From contig OMSY01000030.1 of the NCBI GenBank assembly GCA_900313875.1, positions 1-9,928 on the forward strand: a stretch of DNA of 9,928 bases. Reading direction: 5' to 3'. Positions 6,541 through 9,928 of this stretch are shown piece by piece. Below the pieces are notes generated by a model. That model did no database searches. It worked only from the letters and a program-made list of their open reading frames with translations, and was not told where the DNA came from. The position numbers and the translations under genes are program-made. Origin of the DNA: an uncultured Actinomycetes bacterium. Its GTDB lineage: Bacteria > Actinomycetota > Coriobacteriia > Coriobacteriales > RUG844. Every line of letters starts with the position of its first letter. Positions within the stretch are counted from its first letter, which is position 1.

Positions 6541-9500
6541 TCAGCCCTCCCTTCTCGGGCAGGCGATCGCCGGGCAATACCGACAGGACTCCCTACCGTT
6601 GCGCGGGGACGGCTCGATGACCCCCTGCATCATCGGGACGATGACCTCCCGCCGAATCCGCGCCTCGAGGTCATCGAGCAGGAACCTGAGCTCGGCATCG
6701 GAGCAGCCCTTCTTGCTGCGACCGGCCTTCTGCGCGATGACCGCACCACCGAGGGCCTCGCCCGAATAGACGCCGCGTACCTCGTTGCCCCTGAGATACG
6801 AGACATAGAGAGCCCCCGCGACCCGCAAGCCATCCCCCTCGCCCCCGACAGATGCGCCGACCGCTTCCCGGATGCCCGGCGAACGTTCGATGGCACTTGC
6901 ATAGATGAGCGCCTGCACCTTGTGGGACAGGTCCATGCCCTCGGTGAGGCAGCCCTTCGTGACATCGAACCGCGAACCGAGGCGCCCCTTGTAGTCGAGG
7001 ACCATGATGCGCCCCGTGGCAGGGCAGACGTCGATCCGGTCGATGACGCCCCTGAGATGGCACCCGGCATAGGTGATGCCATGCTCCTCGAGCGGGAACT
7101 CGAATGCCCGTGGCTCGAAACGGGCAGAATCGCCGAAAGCCCCCTCCGCAAGCGCCCCGCTCAGGAAACCGCTCTCGAAACCAAGCCAGAGATGCAGCTC
7201 CTCGTCGATACGCGCCCGCTCCATCTCCTCGGTCGTGCCCGGTATGGGCACATAGCGGGTACGACCGCCATCGCATGCCTGCTGCGCCGCGATCTCCACG
7301 ATGGCCTCGTCGAGGAGCTCATGTGCGAGATCGAGATTGCCCTGCGTCACCCGCATCTGCCCGCCCTGCTCGATGAGAAGCTGGTAGAAGCGCTGCATGA
7401 TGGCATGACGATAGCTCCCCGCCTCCCTTGGACCGAAGCCCTCGTCGAGCGGATCGGCATGCAGCCTGCGGAGGAGGAACCATTGCTGCGGGCATTCGAG
7501 ATACTGCTCGATCTGCGAAGGGGAGAGCAGGGGCACCCCCTCCGGTGCGATATCCGCCACCAGACGGTCGAGGACCTCCGCCGGGTCGAGCGCCGGGAAG
7601 GTATCCTGCAGCGCCGGGGGCGCCATCCCCGCACGCACATCCGACACGAGGTCCTCCTCGCCGCGGACGAACAGGACCGTGGCACCCTCCGGAACGTTGA
7701 TACCGCGACGGAGCACCTCGGGGAGGCCATAGACACGGTCAAGGTCGTCGGTGGCGGTCGGGTCGACACGATAGCAGTCGATGAACTCCTCGAGCAGCGC
7801 ACAGGGATAGCGGGGAGCCGCACTCCCGTCGTTCAGGCAGCGTCCCAGCACGAGATGATGCGATGGCACCTGCAGGAGATCCACCCAGATACGGCGCATC
7901 CGCATGAGCCGCGGCTCGCCCCAGGGTATCCCCGTCCTACGGGCAAGCAAGGCGAACGCATCGTCCTTCTCCGTGACGGGATAGCTGTCGCTGTCCAGGT
8001 CGAGCACCACCAACGTGGCATGGGAGGCAGGACCCCTGGTGGATGCATCGCGCATGTCCGTGACGAGCACATCAGGCCCGACGCCCGCCCCTTTCTCGAA
8101 GGTCGCATGACGTATCCGGACATCGAGCTGGTCGATGAGGGAACGATGGGCGGATGAGAGACGCGGCACCCCCTGCGCCGCCTCCCGTTGCGCCCCATCG
8201 AGCTCCTGCAACGCATCGAGTGCGGCGAGCTGTTCCGCGACCCAGCCATCCCCCGATGCCGGATCGGACCGCAAGGCCCTCCTGATGACCTCATATGACG
8301 AGGCACTGCCCGTGCCGACGAGCTCGAGGAACGCCGCAAGCAACCCCTCGTCCCCACCCAGCCTCCGGATGGTGGCATCGCGTTCGGAGAGGCGATCGCC
8401 CCGCACCGCAGCGCTCCCGCGCCAGAGACGCATCCAAGCATGGCGCAAAGGCGGGAACGAGAGCGCGTCGAACAGGGTCGAGCTGTCCCATGGACGCTGG
8501 TCGACGGAAAGGCAGTCGAGCATGGCGAGATACGCCCTGCCGAACGCGGTCATGGAGAAGCGCTTGTTGCCTATGCCCGCACATCGCAACCCGCGCTCCG
8601 CAAGTGCCGGCGCGACACGATGGTAGAGCCCCAACGGGTCACGCGCGGAGACGATGACCCGTCCATCGGCGATGACCTCGTCCACGATATCGAGCAGCAG
8701 GGCCGGCTGCGCATACCCACCTGCGGGAAACGCGAACCGCACGCTGAGCCGCCCGTCCGCACGCGTGACCATCGGTGATGCGCCGTCCCGTCCGATGGGG
8801 CAGGGACCCGACCCCCGTCCCGGTCCGGCGTCCATCCCGACCCGATCCCCCGTCCCAACAGGACCGGCCTCCCGGCTCCATCCCGCGACGACCGCATAGG
8901 CAAGACGCCCCGTCGCCGCACAGGCATCGAGGAACCGCTGCTGCAGCGGCGGCAACGCGGCAGCCGAGACCAGCGCCACGCGTACCGGATGCGGGAACAC
9001 CTCCTCGGCATGAGCCGCCAGATACCTGACGGCATCACCGCGCTCGATCAGCCCGCTGCGGTCAAGCTCGCACCGATAGCGGGCGCAGGCATCGAGGAAA
9101 GCACGCTCCCCCTCCGAGAGCCCGGCGACCGCAGCGCAGGAACCATCGAGCGCGGCATCGAACTCCCGCAGCCCCGCACAACGCCGCACGAAGCGCACGG
9201 CCCTGGAGGGGAGGTTGGGCAGGCCGGCGAGCTCGCCATCCACGAGCACGCCGGCCATGATGAGAGAGGATTGCATCGAGGTTGCCATGCGACGACCATC
9301 CCCATGGAGGGACCAGAGCTCCTCCACCCATGCGGGGAACGTGGTGACCATATGACCGAACAGCCCGCCCTCGCGCGCTTCCGCACATGCGGCGCTGAAC
9401 GCCCGGACCTGCGCATAGGACGGCATGAGCACCACATCGTACGAATCGGACAGGGTAAGGGAACCCTCCGGCATCCATCCCTCCATATCCACGATGACCT

Positions 9501-9549
9501 CCTCGCAATCAACCCCATCATGCAGGATACTAGCAAGCGACCTGGACAT
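6541..9549 (-). CDS. addB: AddB: PD-(D/E)XK nuclease subunit with probable Fe-S cluster
   Basis: This 1002-residue partner of AddA carries the second nuclease. The N-terminal half is the inactivated-helicase scaffold of AddB type (DVVLMPSYAQVRAF at 38-51, then VTTFPAWVEELW and GDGRR), but no GxxxxGK[ST] Walker A is present. Residues about 225-269 are a Gly/Pro/Asp-rich linker. The C-terminal nuclease shows YRHAIMQRFYQ (H715), GVIDRID (D837, D840), MVLDYKG (D852, K854) and KVQALIYASA (Q879, Y883). Four Cys frame it as in Fe-S AddB/Cas4 nucleases: C686 (LECPQQWF) and C989-x2-C992-x4-C997. The start is uncertain. The ATG at 9549 has GCGGGG 6 nt upstream; an ATG at 9630 adds 27 residues, lacks a ribosome site, but could be a leaderless start 6 nt after a -10-like TATAAG. 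First gene of the addB-addA operon; identification firm, start tentative. Confidence 0.88.
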   Translation of the reverse strand: MSRSLASILHDGVDCEEVIVDMEGWMPEGSLTLSDSYDVVLMPSYAQVRAFSAACAEAREGGLFGHMVTTFPAWVEELWSLHGDGRRMATSMQSSLIMAGVLVDGELAGLPNLPSRAVRFVRRCAGLREFDAALDGSCAAVAGLSEGERAFLDACARYRCELDRSGLIERGDAVRYLAAHAEEVFPHPVRVALVSAAALPPLQQRFLDACAATGRLAYAVVAGWSREAGPVGTGDRVGMDAGPGRGSGPCPIGRDGASPMVTRADGRLSVRFAFPAGGYAQPALLLDIVDEVIADGRVIVSARDPLGLYHRVAPALAERGLRCAGIGNKRFSMTAFGRAYLAMLDCLSVDQRPWDSSTLFDALSFPPLRHAWMRLWRGSAAVRGDRLSERDATIRRLGGDEGLLAAFLELVGTGSASSYEVIRRALRSDPASGDGWVAEQLAALDALQELDGAQREAAQGVPRLSSAHRSLIDQLDVRIRHATFEKGAGVGPDVLVTDMRDASTRGPASHATLVVLDLDSDSYPVTEKDDAFALLARRTGIPWGEPRLMRMRRIWVDLLQVPSHHLVLGRCLNDGSAAPRYPCALLEEFIDCYRVDPTATDDLDRVYGLPEVLRRGINVPEGATVLFVRGEEDLVSDVRAGMAPPALQDTFPALDPAEVLDRLVADIAPEGVPLLSPSQIEQYLECPQQWFLLRRLHADPLDEGFGPREAGSYRHAIMQRFYQLLIEQGGQMRVTQGNLDLAHELLDEAIVEIAAQQACDGGRTRYVPIPGTTEEMERARIDEELHLWLGFESGFLSGALAEGAFGDSARFEPRAFEFPLEEHGITYAGCHLRGVIDRIDVCPATGRIMVLDYKGRLGSRFDVTKGCLTEGMDLSHKVQALIYASAIERSPGIREAVGASVGGEGDGLRVAGALYVSYLRGNEVRGVYSGEALGGAVIAQKAGRSKKGCSDAELRFLLDDLEARIRREVIVPMMQGVIEPSPRNGRESCRYCPAIACPRREG

Positions 9550-9623
9550 GAATACCCCGCAACGCCCATCGCTTCCGCCGGCTTTCCCTTCACCTGCAAG
9601 CCTGCACACAACCGCCACGTTAT

Positions 9624-9637
9624 CGACCATCGCGGGC
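9624..9637 (-). repeat. 14-bp direct repeat, copy 2 (addB 5' region)
   Basis: This is the second copy of CGACCATCGCGGGC, matching 2801-2814. On the minus strand it begins at the last base of the -10-like TATAAG and includes the alternative addB ATG at 9630. Both copies therefore lie next to candidate promoters of minus-strand genes, although the distance to the -10 differs (0 versus 8 bp). Confidence 0.3.
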
Positions 9638-9644
9638 TTATACT
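9637..9644. promoter_or_regulatory. Overlapping divergent -10-like elements for addB and the purF-like gene
   Basis: On the plus strand TATACT (9639-9644) matches the -10 consensus at five of six bases and would start a purF-like transcript near 9651 with a leader of about 110 nt. On the minus strand the same TATA core gives TATAAG (9642-9637), facing addB, though it lacks the important final T. Neither has a recognisable -35 at normal spacing. The arrangement resembles bidirectional promoters built on a symmetric -10, but the site is inferred from sequence only. Confidence 0.35.
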
Positions 9645-9672
9645 CTCGTCATGGGGAGATGCAGGCAGTGAC

Positions 9673-9729
9673 GGTACCGGGTGGAGCGGGAGTCCGACCT
9701 CGTTCCACGATCCCCGCCCACCCGGTGCC
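9673..9729 (+). promoter_or_regulatory. Large stem-loop in the purF-like gene's leader
   Basis: The lower stem pairs 9673-9684 with 9718-9729: 12 bp including one G-U. After a bulged A (9685), GCGGG (9686-9690) pairs with CCCGC (9713-9717), then comes an A-C mismatch and three more pairs (9692-9694 with 9709-9711, one G-U). The loop is 9695-9708. The base can be weakly extended downwards to about 9667/9735. It lies entirely between the candidate -10 and the Shine-Dalgarno (9747-9752) of the purF-like gene. No U-tract follows, so it is unlikely to be a terminator on its own. It does not match a riboswitch class I recognise. Loop bases ACCT (9697-9700) and TTCC (9703-9706) are complementary to the Shine-Dalgarno. 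Confidence 0.55.
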
Positions 9730-9760
9730 ATCGTTTCACACACAGCGGAAGGTGCATGCA

Positions 9761-9928
9761 ATGGGCGGTTTCTTCGGAGCGACATCCAAACGCGACGTGG
9801 TGCTCGATGTGTTCTTCGGTGTCGACTACCACTCCCATCTGGGGACCAGGAGCGGCGGTCTCGTCTACCATGACGCGGAGGACGGGTTCCAGCGCGAGAT
9901 CCACTCGATCACGAACACCCCCTTCCGC
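9761..9928 (+). CDS. PurF-like amidophosphoribosyltransferase homologue lacking the N-terminal Cys (5' part only)
   Basis: The first 56 codons are present and the gene runs off the right edge. Residues such as MGGFFGA (1-7), VFFGVDYHSHLGTRSGG (17-33) and INTPFR-like SITNTPFR (49-56) match the N-terminal Ntn-hydrolase (class II glutamine amidotransferase) domain of proteins commonly annotated amidophosphoribosyltransferase, as I recall them from Coriobacteriia, Clostridia and Bacteroides. True PurF begins Met-Cys, the Cys being the glutaminase nucleophile; here residue 2 is Gly, so glutamine hydrolysis is not expected. The phosphoribosyltransferase half, which would show the PRPP loop, is outside the window. 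GGAAGG (9747-9752) lies 8 nt before the ATG and decides the start; an overlapping ATG at 9756 is out of frame. Divergent from addB; purF is withheld as a symbol because the missing Cys leaves function open. Confidence 0.8.
   Translation, partial: MGGFFGATSKRDVVLDVFFGVDYHSHLGTRSGGLVYHDAEDGFQREIHSITNTPFR

Noticed and set aside
3544..8157. 4.6-kb plus-strand open frame opposite addA/addB
   Set aside because: It is codon-aligned antisense to two clearly real genes, has no recognisable domain, and is rich in His, Arg and Leu as expected from reading common codons backwards. It is a by-product of codon bias.
9638..9904. 88-codon minus-strand frame opposite the purF-like start
   Set aside because: It is antisense to a recognisable protein N-terminus with a good ribosome site, and it overlaps the leader hairpin; no family likeness.
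1..9928. CRISPR array, phage or mobile-element remnants, tRNA genes
   Set aside because: No regularly spaced repeats, no transposase or integrase signatures, no terminal inverted repeats with target duplications and no tRNA-like cloverleaf were seen on either strand.

Overview
The window is GC-rich throughout (by eye about 65%) and is bacterial chromosome, most likely from a Coriobacteriia-type actinobacterium (Olsenella/Collinsella/Atopobiaceae-like). The pointers are the MGGFFGA N-terminus of the PurF-like gene at the right edge and the lipoprotein with a DUF6273-type domain; both are recalled family likenesses, not searches. There are no IS elements, tRNAs, rRNAs, CRISPR arrays or integrase genes.

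Layout, left to right. At 1-224 (minus) a small tail-anchored-looking membrane protein is followed by a possible, very uncertain downstream gene running off the left edge. A 325-bp divergent spacer (225-549) carries two palindromes. A DUF6273-like surface lipoprotein is read rightwards at 550-1464. It converges on a minus-strand coiled-coil protein of the DUF2130/COG4487 family (1502-2740), which shows a candidate PD-(D/E)XK nuclease core. A 257-bp spacer packed with GC-rich inverted repeats (2741-2997) separates this from addA (2998-6537, minus), a UvrD/RecB-type helicase-nuclease. addA sits 3 bp downstream of addB (6541-9549, or 9630 with the upstream start), a partner nuclease with a probable Fe-S cluster. 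A divergent intergenic region with overlapping -10-like elements and a strong hairpin leads into a rightward PurF-like gene (9761 to the window end, partial).

The core biology is the two-gene addB-addA operon, the Gram-positive counterpart of RecBCD. AddA supplies the helicase motor and one nuclease; AddB supplies the second nuclease and a scaffold that is probably Fe-S-stabilised. Together they resect double-strand breaks for RecA loading and degrade linear DNA. The DUF2130 protein downstream on the same strand, with a nuclease-like core of its own, may also act on DNA, but the structured spacer suggests it is a separate transcription unit.

Most worth a second look: the purF-like leader (a bulged ~20-bp hairpin whose loop can pair with the gene's own Shine-Dalgarno), the absence of the catalytic Cys in that PurF-like protein, the lack of a Walker A motif in AddB, the GD...E-x-K core in the DUF2130 protein, and a 14-bp sequence shared between the two minus-strand upstream regions. 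No clearly new defence or mobile system is visible; this is mainly a housekeeping DNA-repair region with some unusual regulatory sequence.
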